A DNA stretch of 64,000 bases, from positions 32,694 to 96,693 of the forward strand of contig JANQRA010000023.1 of NCBI GenBank assembly GCA_028284765.1, written 5' to 3'. Both the position numbers and the translations under genes were made by a program. This document shows positions 1 to 7,714 of this stretch, one piece after another; position 1 is the first letter of the stretch, and the number at the start of each line of letters is the position of its first letter. The notes under the pieces are model-generated. The model searched no databases, was not told the origin of the DNA, and saw only the letters and a list, made by a program, of their open reading frames with translations. Source of the DNA: Acidimicrobiia bacterium. Lineage in GTDB: Bacteria > Actinomycetota > Acidimicrobiia > Spongiisociales > ZC4RG35.

Positions 1-1
1 T

Positions 2-913
2 TCGATCACGGTGGGCGGCGTGGACGCGATGAACATCGAACCGCACGAGCTGCGTCGGTCCGTCGGATACGTGATTCAACAGATTGGCTTGTTCCCGCAT
101 CGCACGATCGCCCAGAACATCGCCACGGTTCCGAACCTCCTCGAATGGGACCAGAAGAAGACCGACGAACGGGTGCGCGAGTTGGTCCAGATGGTCGGTC
201 TCGAAGAAGAGATGCTCTCCCGATACCCGAGCGAGCTCTCGGGCGGCCAGCAGCAGCGTGTCGGAGTCGCCCGTGCGCTTGCAGCAGACCCACCGGTCAT
301 GTTGATGGACGAGCCTTTCGGGGCGGTGGATCCGATTGTGCGAGGTCGGCTCCAAGACGAGTTTCTCGCGCTCCATCAACGTCTGGGTAAGACGGTGGTC
401 TTCGTCACCCACGACATCGATGAGGCCCTGCATTTGGGCACCCGAGTCGCGATTCTCAATGTCGGCGGAATCCTCGAGCAGTACGACACACCAGAGAACA
501 TCCTCTCCGCCCCTGCCAACGATTTCGTCGAAGATTTCCTAGGTGGAGAGAGGGGACTCAAACGGCTGGCGCTGCGTCCGATCGACTCCACGCAGACGAC
601 TAGGGGACCAGTGGTGGACGTCTCTGGGTCTGTTGATGAGGCTCGAGCCATCATGAACCAGCACGGAGTGGATTGGATAGGTCTTCTCGACGGCGAAAGG
701 ATGCTCGGCTGGGTCGGAGCCTCTGAGCTGCGGGAACCGCTGTCCGAAAACTCAACGAGACCATTTGCTGTTGCCCTCTCGCCGAGATCATCTCTTCGTG
801 ACGCCCTTGATTCGGTGGTCACCAGCCATTCCAGGGTTGCGGTGGTGCTCGAGGGTCAGCGGTACCTAGGGATGCTCGACCTCGAGGCGATAGCGGAGGG
901 GATCACAGAGTGA
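2..913 (+). CDS. opuCA: Osmoprotectant ABC transporter ATP-binding protein (OpuCA-like), 5' partial
   Basis: ATPase subunit of a glycine betaine/carnitine/choline-type importer, acting on the inner face of the membrane. The left window edge removes the N-terminus and Walker A; the frame is open from base 2. Counting from the first in-window GTG (base 11), I see the Q-loop (about residue 23), the LSGGQQQ signature (76-82), Walker B VMLMDEP (96-102) and the switch His in VTHD (134). The last ~110 residues look like a divergent CBS pair, which in OpuCA-type proteins senses ionic strength. The stop overlaps the next permease start (GTGA). Family assignment is firm; the exact solute is not known. 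Confidence 0.9.
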   Translation, partial: SITVGGVDAMNIEPHELRRSVGYVIQQIGLFPHRTIAQNIATVPNLLEWDQKKTDERVRELVQMVGLEEEMLSRYPSELSGGQQQRVGVARALAADPPVMLMDEPFGAVDPIVRGRLQDEFLALHQRLGKTVVFVTHDIDEALHLGTRVAILNVGGILEQYDTPENILSAPANDFVEDFLGGERGLKRLALRPIDSTQTTRGPVVDVSGSVDEARAIMNQHGVDWIGLLDGERMLGWVGASELREPLSENSTRPFAVALSPRSSLRDALDSVVTSHSRVAVVLEGQRYLGMLDLEAIAEGITE

Positions 914-1548
914 TCGATTGGGCTTGGATCGACCGGAACTCAGGACAGATCCTCGACCGGACGCTCGAACACCTCTACCTGACTCTCGTTTCAGTCGGCC
1001 TCGGGATCATCATCTCGCTCGGGCTCACCCTCATTGTCCTTAGGTGGCGCCGGGCATACGCACCCATAACCATCACGGCGGGGATCCTCTATACGATCCC
1101 TTCACTGGCCCTGTTCGCCTTCCTGATCCCAATCGTTGGCGTCAACGCAACCAACGCGATCATTGCTCTGACGTCGTACACCCTTCTCATCCTCGTCAGG
1201 AACTTCGTCGCAGGAATCGATGGCGTTCCGTCTGCCACTCTTGAGGCAGCCGACGGAATGGGGTACACCGCACGCAGCCGTTTCTGGAAGATGGAGGTGC
1301 CGCTGGCCATGCCGGTGATCATCGCTGGCGTCCGGATAGCCACTGTCACCACCGTCGGTCTGGTGACCGTGTCGGTCGTTCTCGGCTTGGGCGGATACGG
1401 CTTCTTCATCCTGCGCGGGTTCCAGTCGAGGCAAATCACCCAGACCCTCGTCGGACTGTTGCTGTCAGTGATTCTCGCCACGCTTCTCGATCTGCTCTTC
1501 ATTCTCGCTCAGAAGCTGCTGACCCCGTGGCATCGGAGGGCTAGCTGA
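910..1548 (+). CDS. opuCB: Osmoprotectant ABC transporter permease 1 (OpuCB-like)
   Basis: Inner-membrane permease of the OpuC-type importer, 212 aa, the usual size for these short permeases. Hydrophobic segments fill most of the chain, and the EAA-type loop (about 112-135, with EAADGMGYTARSRF) is the contact site for the ATPase. It starts with GTG inside the stop of the ATPase gene and ends in a TGATG overlap with the second permease, so the three genes are one translationally coupled operon. Two different permeases plus a separate binding protein are typical of OpuC/OsmXYVW systems rather than ProVWX. Confidence 0.9.
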   Translation: MIDWAWIDRNSGQILDRTLEHLYLTLVSVGLGIIISLGLTLIVLRWRRAYAPITITAGILYTIPSLALFAFLIPIVGVNATNAIIALTSYTLLILVRNFVAGIDGVPSATLEAADGMGYTARSRFWKMEVPLAMPVIIAGVRIATVTTVGLVTVSVVLGLGGYGFFILRGFQSRQITQTLVGLLLSVILATLLDLLFILAQKLLTPWHRRAS

Positions 1549-2234
1549 TGTTCTGGGAGCAGTTGACGGACTATCTGGGTGATCCAGATACCTGGTCAGG
1601 ACCCAACTCGATACCAGCGCTGATGTGGGAACACGTTTGGGTGAGCGTCGCAGCCACCGTCGTCGCTGCCGTGTTGATCTTTCCTCTTGCCCTCTGGCTG
1701 GGACATACAGGCCGCGGGGCGACTGCGGCTGGCGCCGTCGTGAACATCGGAAGAGCTGTTCCTTCGTTCGGCATCCTCGTCTTGACGGTGATGATCCTCT
1801 TGGAGCTTGGAGCCAGTGTCTTGAGTGTCTGGCCTGTCCTAATAGCGCTGATTGCCTTGGCTGCCCCGCCGATCTTCACCAACACGGTCGCCGGTATGCA
1901 GGGCGTCACCCCTTCAACAGTCGAGGCTGGCAGGGGAATGGGGCTCACCGAGGCTCAGCTGGTTCGTGGGGTTGAAATGCCACTGGCTTCGCCTGTCATC
2001 TTGGAGGGCTTGCGAATTGCGCTCGTCCAGGTGATCGCCACGGCGACCCTGGGCGCTCTCGTCGCGTGGGGCGGCCTGGGACGGATAATCGTCGACGGCT
2101 TCTCTCAGCAGAATCAGGGCAAAGTCGTGGTTGGTGCCGTCCTCGTGGCTTTGCTTGCTGTCATCGCAGAGATCGGGCTGTCGGCGGCGCAAAAGGCGGC
2201 GACTCCCCAGGGGCTCAAGGTTTCTCACAATTAG
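1548..2234 (+). CDS. opuCD: Osmoprotectant ABC transporter permease 2 (OpuCD-like)
   Basis: Second membrane subunit of the importer, 228 aa, predicted to dimerise with the upstream permease. It has the binding-protein-dependent transport fold: several hydrophobic helices and an EAA loop (near VEAGRGMGLTEAQL, about residues 125-138). The ATG overlaps the stop of the previous gene (TGATG). An 82-base gap then precedes the binding-protein gene, which has its own Shine-Dalgarno sequence. Assignment by family features and gene order. Confidence 0.9.
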   Translation: MFWEQLTDYLGDPDTWSGPNSIPALMWEHVWVSVAATVVAAVLIFPLALWLGHTGRGATAAGAVVNIGRAVPSFGILVLTVMILLELGASVLSVWPVLIALIALAAPPIFTNTVAGMQGVTPSTVEAGRGMGLTEAQLVRGVEMPLASPVILEGLRIALVQVIATATLGALVAWGGLGRIIVDGFSQQNQGKVVVGAVLVALLAVIAEIGLSAAQKAATPQGLKVSHN

Positions 2235-2316
2235 GGAATCTCCCACCTACTCCTATGGTTGGGGTTTGTGGTCGGGCGTCCTGTCCGGCTTTTGTCTATA
2301 GATCAAGGAGAAACCC

Positions 2317-3234
2317 ATGCGGAGACGCTTCCGCAGCCGCACTGTTGGGGCGGTCCTGGCCATGGCGCTTGTCGCGACGGCCTGTGGATCGGGTGACAGT
2401 ACGGATGGAGATCCGATCGCCGTCTCGTCGTTCAACTTCAACGAGTCGACGATCGTCGCCGAAATCTATGCCCAGGCTCTAGAGCGGGCTGGATACACGG
2501 TTGAAAGAAAACTGAACCTCGGCAACCGCGAGGTCCTCAAGCCGGCTCTCGAGACCGGCGAGGTCGACCTCGTCCCCGAGTATGTAGGAACGATCAACTC
2601 ATTCCTGGGTGGTACGCCCACGGCGGACTCTCAGTCGACCTGGGAAGAGGCCAAGGAGCTGTTTGAAGAGCTGGGTGTGACCCTGCTCGACTACAGCCCC
2701 GCTCAGGACAAGAACGCCTATGTCGTCACCGCTGAGACTGCGGAGGCGAACGGCCTTGTGCAGATCTCTGATCTGTCCGATGTCGCAGGCGACTTCAAGT
2801 TCGGAGGGCCACCCGAGTGTCCCGAGCGTGAGTTCTGCCTGCAGGGTCTGGTCGACGTCTATGGCCTGAACTTCGGTGAGTTCGTGCCGCTGGACGCCGC
2901 CGGGCCGATCACCATCGCAGCTCTCGAGGCTGGCGATGTTGATGTTGCGCTGCTGTTCAGCAGCCAGGGCGTCATCGCCGAGAAGGGCTGGGTCCTGCTC
3001 GAAGATGACATGGGTCTACAGCCAGCAGAGAACCTGGTGCCCGCAATTCGTCAAGACGTAATCGACGAGTACGGGTCTGCCCTGTCCGACCTTCTGAGTG
3101 AGGTCTCGGGCAAGCTGAATCAGGAAGACCTGACGGAAATGAACAAGAGAGCTGACATCGACGGCGAGGACCCGGCGGTCATCGCTGGAGATTGGCTCGA
3201 TGACAACGGCTACGAGGACAACTCGGACTCGTAA
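2317..3234 (+). CDS. opuCC: Osmoprotectant-binding lipoprotein (OpuCC/OsmF-like)
   Basis: Extracytoplasmic solute-binding protein, 305 aa. The N-terminus is a lipoprotein signal peptide: basic residues, a hydrophobic stretch, and a lipobox ending at Cys about residue 24 (VATAC), so the mature protein is probably membrane-anchored. The body matches the OpuAC-type substrate-binding family, including the early NFNESTIVAEIYAQ region and a VDLVPEYVGT segment. The start ATG is supported by AAGGAG about 8 bases upstream. It is the last gene of the operon and is followed by a strong hairpin at 3260-3296. The ligand (betaine, choline, carnitine or similar) cannot be told from sequence alone. Confidence 0.9.
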   Translation: MRRRFRSRTVGAVLAMALVATACGSGDSTDGDPIAVSSFNFNESTIVAEIYAQALERAGYTVERKLNLGNREVLKPALETGEVDLVPEYVGTINSFLGGTPTADSQSTWEEAKELFEELGVTLLDYSPAQDKNAYVVTAETAEANGLVQISDLSDVAGDFKFGGPPECPEREFCLQGLVDVYGLNFGEFVPLDAAGPITIAALEAGDVDVALLFSSQGVIAEKGWVLLEDDMGLQPAENLVPAIRQDVIDEYGSALSDLLSEVSGKLNQEDLTEMNKRADIDGEDPAVIAGDWLDDNGYEDNSDS

Positions 3235-3259
3235 AGCCGGCTTACCCAGCGTTGCAATC

Positions 3260-3296
3260 GGGACGAATACCGCTCAATCCGAGTGGTCTTCGTCCC
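3260..3296 (+). terminator. Strong hairpin at the convergent junction after the osmoprotectant operon
   Basis: Bases 3260-3275 pair with 3281-3296: 16 positions with one mismatch and one G-U pair around a 5-base loop. It lies just after the binding-protein stop and covers the 3' end of the convergent CNNM gene. No clean U-run follows on either strand, so intrinsic termination is a reasonable guess rather than certain. Confidence 0.5.
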
Positions 3297-4593
3297 GGTT
3301 TGCGTTTGGGTCGATCGTCAACTCGACCTCTCTCACTCTACGACCATCCATCCGGCGCACCCCCATGGTGAAGCCAGAGCCGACCACTGTGTCGCCCCTC
3401 CGTGGGACTCTGCCGAGCTCCGACATCAGGTAGCCACCCACGGTCTCGAACTCGCCCTGCTCCACCTTGGCCCCGACTTCGACCAGACGGTCCGCTCTCG
3501 TCTGGCCAGCGACCAGATAGCGATTGCGCCCTGCCGGCCTGATTTCCATGACCTCCCGGATGTCATGTTCATCTCGGATCTCACCCACGATCTCTTCGGC
3601 GATGTCCTCGAGTGTCACCAGCCCGGAGACGGTTCCGTGCTCATCCACAGCGATCGCCATGTGGACCCCTTCCGATCTCATCATCTCCATGACCGGGGAT
3701 ATCGGAGTTGTCTCCGGAACCACAGGCACCTTTCGCACCAGGTTGTTGGCGAGAGGGCGGTCGAGGTTCTGCTCAGTGACTGTTATCAAGTCCTTGGCGT
3801 GGACGAACCCGCGAACGTCGTCCAGGTTTTCCCCGAACACCGGGATCCGGGAGTGTCCCGTTGAAACGACCGTGTGCTCAAAATCCATCGGCGTGCTTTC
3901 GACGGGCATGGCCACGAGGTCTGGCCTCGGGATCATGACCTCAGAAACAACCGTTGACTGGAATCCGAGCGCCGAAGTGAGCAATCTCGAGGAGCTTGGG
4001 TCAATGATGTTGCCGGCCCCCACCGATTTCACCAGTGATGCGATGTCCTCCGCTGAGTGTGTCGCTTCAACGCTGTGCTTCGTGCGCACTCCGAAGAGCC
4101 GCAGCAGACCGCTGGCGACCGCCGATAGCGAGACGATTATCGGTCGGAACAGAAGTGAGTATCCGCGAAATGGGGCTGCGAGGAACAGTGCAGCCTTTTC
4201 GGGCGCTGTGATCGTGGCGTTCTTGGGAGCCATCTCTCCAAAGACGTTGTGAACGAAAGAGACAATCAGAAGGGCTGTCGCCAATGAGAGAGGTGTGACT
4301 GCGCCCGATGGCAGGCCAAGGTTCTCGAAGAGAGTGTGGAAAGCCACCTCGAGGCTCCCCTCGATCACGAACCCCAGACTCAGGGACATCGCCGCCACTC
4401 CCAACTGTGCTCCGGCGAAAGTGACCGGCAACTCGTCCATCGAAGCGAGGGCCCATTTGGCCAGGCGGCTTCCCTGCGCTGCCATGTCCTCTAGAGGGGG
4501 GCGTTTGGCAGCAGTGAAGGCAAACTCGACCGCGACAAAGAACCCGTTTGCAATGACCAAAAGGATCGCCACTATCAGGGCCGTGAAGCTCAC
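3274..4593 (-). CDS. CNNM/CorC-type membrane protein with CBS pair (HlyC/TlyC family)
   Basis: Integral membrane protein of the CNNM transport domain family, 439 aa, implicated in relatives in magnesium/cobalt efflux or homeostasis. Order: DUF21/CNNM transmembrane domain (about 1-190, with the NGFFVAVEF motif near residue 16), two CBS motifs (about 205-335, including VHAKDLI and GLVTLEDIAEEIVGEI), and a C-terminal CorC_HlyC domain (about 345-425, with ETVGGYL). It starts with GTG overlapping the stop of a paralogue (GTGA), so the two are co-translated and may form a heteromer. Older haemolysin annotations of this family are misleading. Confidence 0.88.
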   Translation of the reverse strand: MSFTALIVAILLVIANGFFVAVEFAFTAAKRPPLEDMAAQGSRLAKWALASMDELPVTFAGAQLGVAAMSLSLGFVIEGSLEVAFHTLFENLGLPSGAVTPLSLATALLIVSFVHNVFGEMAPKNATITAPEKAALFLAAPFRGYSLLFRPIIVSLSAVASGLLRLFGVRTKHSVEATHSAEDIASLVKSVGAGNIIDPSSSRLLTSALGFQSTVVSEVMIPRPDLVAMPVESTPMDFEHTVVSTGHSRIPVFGENLDDVRGFVHAKDLITVTEQNLDRPLANNLVRKVPVVPETTPISPVMEMMRSEGVHMAIAVDEHGTVSGLVTLEDIAEEIVGEIRDEHDIREVMEIRPAGRNRYLVAGQTRADRLVEVGAKVEQGEFETVGGYLMSELGRVPRRGDTVVGSGFTMGVRRMDGRRVREVELTIDPNANRDEDHSD

Positions 4594-5822
4594 ATCGAAC
4601 CCGGTGGCGCAGTTAGGTTCACTGAATCGACTCGGACGCCGTCGATCGTCTTCACCTCGAGAACCCAGCCCTCGATCTCAACGACATCTCCGACTTCAGG
4701 GAGTCGCCCCAGCTCCGCAGTGATCAAGCCCCCGAGGGTTTCGTAACGGCCTTCGGGCCAGGCGAAGCCGATCATCGACTCCACCTCATGCCGATGCAGA
4801 AGCCCCGACAGATCGTCGGTCGTGGCCACAGCGACCGGCGGGTCGACATCGTGCTCGTCGCGGATCTCGCCGACCAGCTCCTCGAGGAGGTCCTCCGACG
4901 TGACGATGCCTGCTGTTCCGCCGTATTCATCTGTGACGACGGCCATACCCGACCCTTTGGTCCGCAGCTCGAACAGAACAGAATCCAGTGGTTGCGTGTC
5001 GGGGATCACGAGTGCAGGGCGCATGTGGTCGACGACCATCTCGTGCTTGCGCTCCGAAGGTGGCACCCGGAGGCTGTCCTTGACATGGGCAACCCCCAAA
5101 ATGGTGTCGAGGTCGCCCTCATAGACGGGAAATCTCGAGTGTCCCGACGAAGCCGCTGCCCGCTGAAGGTCTCTCACCGACGCCGTCGATTCGAGTCCGA
5201 CCACTTGGACTCTGGGGATCATGACGTCGGAAGTCATGTTCTCTGTGAATGCGATGGACCTGGTTAGGAGGCTCAACTCCTCGGTCGTGAGGGTCCCTCC
5301 TTCGCCCGAAGCCCGGATGATGAGTTCGAGCTCTTCCATAGAACGGACTCCGGCCAGTTCTTCTCGAGGTTCCATGCCGAGCAGACGAACTGTGGCGTTG
5401 GCCGCTGAGTTCAGGAATCGGATGATGGGCGAGAGGAAGCCATTTACGGCCAGCATGGGTATGCCAACCCGGAGTGAGGTCGGGTAGGGGTAAGTGATCG
5501 CCAGGTTCTTCGGAACTAGTTCGCCGAGGACCAGTTGGAGTGATGTGCCGATCGCGAGCGCAATTGCGACCGAAAGCGCATCGCGCGCCCCTTCGGGGAC
5601 CGAGAGCCAGTTCAGGACTGGTTCGATGAGAGGGTTCAGTGATCGCTCGGCCACGAGACCCAGCACCAGGGACGAGATTGTTATCCCCAGCTGGGCCCCC
5701 GAAAGGTGGAATGACAGCCGGGACAACCCGTTTTGGATCCTGATGGCCGCACGATCGCCTTCTTCGGCTCTGCGAGCGACGCGACTGCGCTCGACTGTGA
5801 CTAGAGCAAACTCTCCAGCCAC
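4590..5822 (-). CDS. CNNM/CorC-type membrane protein, paralogue 1 (start uncertain)
   Basis: Paralogue of the following gene with the same architecture: CNNM membrane domain, CBS pair with GVAHVKD and GIVTSEDLLEELVGEI, and a C-terminal CorC_HlyC domain. The GTG at 5822 is the only canonical start in the frame, giving 410 aa, but it cuts the first transmembrane helix just before AGEFALV. The frame stays open upstream to a TGA at about 5903. A start at ATT 5882 would add 20 residues (ending VNAFFVAGEF) that align closely with the first residues of the paralogue. The true gene therefore probably runs to 5882 with a non-canonical start; see findings. Confidence 0.85.
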   Translation of the reverse strand: MAGEFALVTVERSRVARRAEEGDRAAIRIQNGLSRLSFHLSGAQLGITISSLVLGLVAERSLNPLIEPVLNWLSVPEGARDALSVAIALAIGTSLQLVLGELVPKNLAITYPYPTSLRVGIPMLAVNGFLSPIIRFLNSAANATVRLLGMEPREELAGVRSMEELELIIRASGEGGTLTTEELSLLTRSIAFTENMTSDVMIPRVQVVGLESTASVRDLQRAAASSGHSRFPVYEGDLDTILGVAHVKDSLRVPPSERKHEMVVDHMRPALVIPDTQPLDSVLFELRTKGSGMAVVTDEYGGTAGIVTSEDLLEELVGEIRDEHDVDPPVAVATTDDLSGLLHRHEVESMIGFAWPEGRYETLGGLITAELGRLPEVGDVVEIEGWVLEVKTIDGVRVDSVNLTAPPGSM

Positions 5823-5948
5823 GAAAAAGGCGTTGACGATCAGGAGAAACGCGATAACTGCCAGACCGGCGAGGGTGCTAATGGCCTGACACTCTGGGTT
5901 TCACAGTCGCCGGAGGATAACCACACACAATCTGTCGTACCCGGCTCC

Positions 5949-5954
5949 TACGTT
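5949..5954 (+). promoter_or_regulatory. Possible -10 element (TACGTT) for the small Cys-rich gene
   Basis: A TANNNT hexamer lies just ahead of a very good Shine-Dalgarno sequence (AGGAGGTCA, 5961-5969) and the GTG at 5972. A matching -35 is not obvious. Position and fit to actinobacterial -10 usage are the only support. Confidence 0.3.
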
Positions 5955-5971
5955 GGAGGCAGGAGGTCAAA

Positions 5972-6160
5972 GTGCTGATCGATTGCGAACAATGTGCGAT
6001 GCGGGACACAAGTGCTTGCGACGATTGTGTCGTCACCTGTCTCTTGGGCGACGGGCCCGTTGAGGTGAGTGACACCCAGATGGATGCCATCGAGGTGCTG
6101 GCCGAGAATGGGCTCGTGCCCAAGCTTCGGCTAGTGCCGACAGAACGTCGAGTGTCCTGA
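5972..6160 (+). CDS. Small Cys-rich conserved hypothetical protein
   Basis: A 62-aa protein with Cys at 5, 8, 16, 19 and 23 (CxxC-x7-CxxC-x3-C), likely to bind zinc or a metal cluster. The C-terminal half is a short acidic then hydrophobic segment with no transmembrane helix. GTG start with AGGAGG 5-10 bases upstream, one of the best ribosome sites in the window. I recall similar short proteins of the C-x2-C-A-V-R type in other actinobacteria, but no function is known to me. It sits alone between divergent CNNM genes and a small membrane protein. No function assigned. Confidence 0.75.
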   Translation: MLIDCEQCAMRDTSACDDCVVTCLLGDGPVEVSDTQMDAIEVLAENGLVPKLRLVPTERRVS

Positions 6161-6171
6161 TGAGCCGGGGG

Positions 6172-6177
6172 TACGCT
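6172..6177 (+). promoter_or_regulatory. Possible -10 element (TACGCT), near-leaderless start
   Basis: TANNNT hexamer ending 8 bases before the ATG at 6186, with no Shine-Dalgarno sequence between. It fits the leaderless pattern seen at several genes in this window, but the spacing is two bases longer than the exact cases. Confidence 0.35.
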
Positions 6178-6185
6178 CGCCTCCG

Positions 6186-6473
6186 ATGATCACCGTCTAT
6201 GCGATTGCCCTCGGCCTCGGCTGCTTGGGATTGATAGCCCTCATCTTCTCCGCGGCGTTCTCGGCCAGCAACGACAAGACCGACCTAGGCGATCGGCTGG
6301 GCCTCGCCGGCAGGACCATCCTCGGAGGGGTTTTGGGATTCGGAATGGGTGGCATGGCGGCCGAATTCTCACCCCTAGATTTCAGCTGGGCTGTTTCGCT
6401 CGTGATTGCTGTCGCGGGTCTGTTGATCGGAGTTGCTTGGACTCGATACGCCGTGCGTAAGGCGGCAACCTGA
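6186..6473 (+). CDS. Small integral membrane protein, function unknown
   Basis: A 95-aa protein with three hydrophobic segments (about 3-25, 38-58 and 66-86) and a small basic C-terminus (RYAVRKAA). The central segment has a Gly-rich LGGVLGFGMGGMAAE. It resembles small actinobacterial membrane proteins of unknown role. The stop TGA and the next ATG share a base (TGATG), so it is coupled to the metallophosphoesterase gene. I do not recognise a named family. Confidence 0.7.
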   Translation: MITVYAIALGLGCLGLIALIFSAAFSASNDKTDLGDRLGLAGRTILGGVLGFGMGGMAAEFSPLDFSWAVSLVIAVAGLLIGVAWTRYAVRKAAT

Positions 6474-7261
6474 TGCTCTTTGTCTCCGATGTGCATGACA
6501 GTCCCGGAGCCCTACGAAAGCTTGTGGGAATTGGCGAGGAGGTGGCGATCCTCGGCGACCTGGTGAACCTCAATGACTATCGAACGGGTCGTGGCGCCGT
6601 TGCTGACGTCCTTGGATCGGAGTTCGCTGAAGCGACCGCCGACGCTCGAGCAAAAGGGGACTACGAGCACATGCGTCAGCTCTGGGGCGAGTACGCAGAG
6701 CGCCACGGCACTGACTTGCGCCGCGATATCGGGAAGGCGATAACCGACCAGTATCGGGCCGTTGGTGAATCGCTCAGCGGAGGACGAGGCCTCGTCATCC
6801 ACGGCAATGTGGATCGCCCTGATGAGCTTCGCTCGGTGCTGCCAGAGGGTTGGGCGTATGTCCATGGAGAACGCGTTCAGCGTGATGGCGTGACTCTGGG
6901 GTTCATCGGTGGTGGTGTTGTCACGCCGCTGAGAGCAGCGGGCGAGATCAGTGATGAAGAGATGGTTGCCATGCTCGGCGAGTTGGGCCCGGTGGATGTT
7001 CTCTGCACCCATGTTCCGGCCGCCGTACCGTCCATGCGACGAGACGTGATCACCGGCCAAATCGAGCGCGGATCCGAGCCGATACTCCAATACCTCCGAG
7101 ACGTCCAACCCCGATTGCATATCTCGGGAGACGTTCATCAACCCCAGGCGACCAGTTGGAGGGTCGGAAGGACTCGGTGCTTCAACGTCAGCTATTTCCG
7201 TGCCACCGGGCGGTACCTGCGACTCGACGGCGACGTCGTCATGGTTGGTGGTGTGGGCTAG
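6473..7261 (+). CDS. Calcineurin-like metallophosphoesterase
   Basis: A 262-aa predicted phosphoesterase. Metal-binding motifs are in order: SDVHDS (Asp6, His8), GDLVN (Asp29, Asn32), GNVD near residue 112 (a variant of GNHD in which the His is Val), CTHVP, and SGDVH near residue 223. Loss of the GNHD histidine, which helps protonate the leaving group in classical members, is notable but occurs in other subfamilies. ATG overlaps the preceding stop by one base. The next gene (SRPBCC) starts 9 bases downstream with its own -10-like hexamer. Substrate unknown. Confidence 0.8.
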   Translation: MLFVSDVHDSPGALRKLVGIGEEVAILGDLVNLNDYRTGRGAVADVLGSEFAEATADARAKGDYEHMRQLWGEYAERHGTDLRRDIGKAITDQYRAVGESLSGGRGLVIHGNVDRPDELRSVLPEGWAYVHGERVQRDGVTLGFIGGGVVTPLRAAGEISDEEMVAMLGELGPVDVLCTHVPAAVPSMRRDVITGQIERGSEPILQYLRDVQPRLHISGDVHQPQATSWRVGRTRCFNVSYFRATGRYLRLDGDVVMVGGVG

Positions 7262-7264
7262 ATT
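7259..7264 (+). promoter_or_regulatory. -10 element (TAGATT) of a leaderless start
   Basis: TANNNT exactly 6 bases before the ATG at 7271, placing +1 on the start codon. It overlaps the end of the upstream gene, and no Shine-Dalgarno sequence precedes the ATG. Confidence 0.45.
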
Positions 7265-7270
7265 TGGCCC

Positions 7271-7711
7271 ATGGCAGAAGGAACCTTCTCAACTCTCGAG
7301 ATCGACGCCACCCCCGAAGACCTCTATGCGGTGGTGTCAGACGTTGCTACTTACCCGGAATGGGCCAGTGGTGTGAAAGAAGTCGAGGTCCTATCTACAG
7401 ACTCAGAAGGCAGGGTGGACCGCGCGCGTTTTGTCCTCGAAGGGTTTGTGAAGGAAATCGAATACACCCTCCAGTACACGCATGACGCTCCGGACTCGAT
7501 CAGCTGGGAGGCTGAGGACAGCCCCGATGTGAAAATGCTCGAAGGCTCTTACAAGTTCGGACCAGCAGAGAACGGAGCGACCGAGGTCGTATACACCCTT
7601 GCTGTGGACCCGAACTTCACGATCCCGGGATTCATCAAACGCCAGGCGGAGAAGCAGATCGTCACCACGGCTCTACGGGGTTTGAGAAAGAGGGTCGCCG
7701 CCCAGGGCTGA
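7271..7711 (+). CDS. SRPBCC/polyketide cyclase-like (START-type) protein
   Basis: A 146-aa single-domain protein with the SRPBCC helix-grip fold pattern: an N-terminal beta strand, then DLYAVVSDVATYPEWASGV (about 15-33), the usual signature of coenzyme Q-binding/cyclase-dehydrase family members, and a long C-terminal helix ending in basic residues. Such proteins bind hydrophobic ligands such as lipids, polyketides or quinones. It is immediately followed, 3 bases on, by an ArsA-like ATPase, so the two are probably co-transcribed. The ligand cannot be inferred. The start appears leaderless. Confidence 0.82.
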   Translation: MAEGTFSTLEIDATPEDLYAVVSDVATYPEWASGVKEVEVLSTDSEGRVDRARFVLEGFVKEIEYTLQYTHDAPDSISWEAEDSPDVKMLEGSYKFGPAENGATEVVYTLAVDPNFTIPGFIKRQAEKQIVTTALRGLRKRVAAQG

Positions 7712-7714
7712 GTC

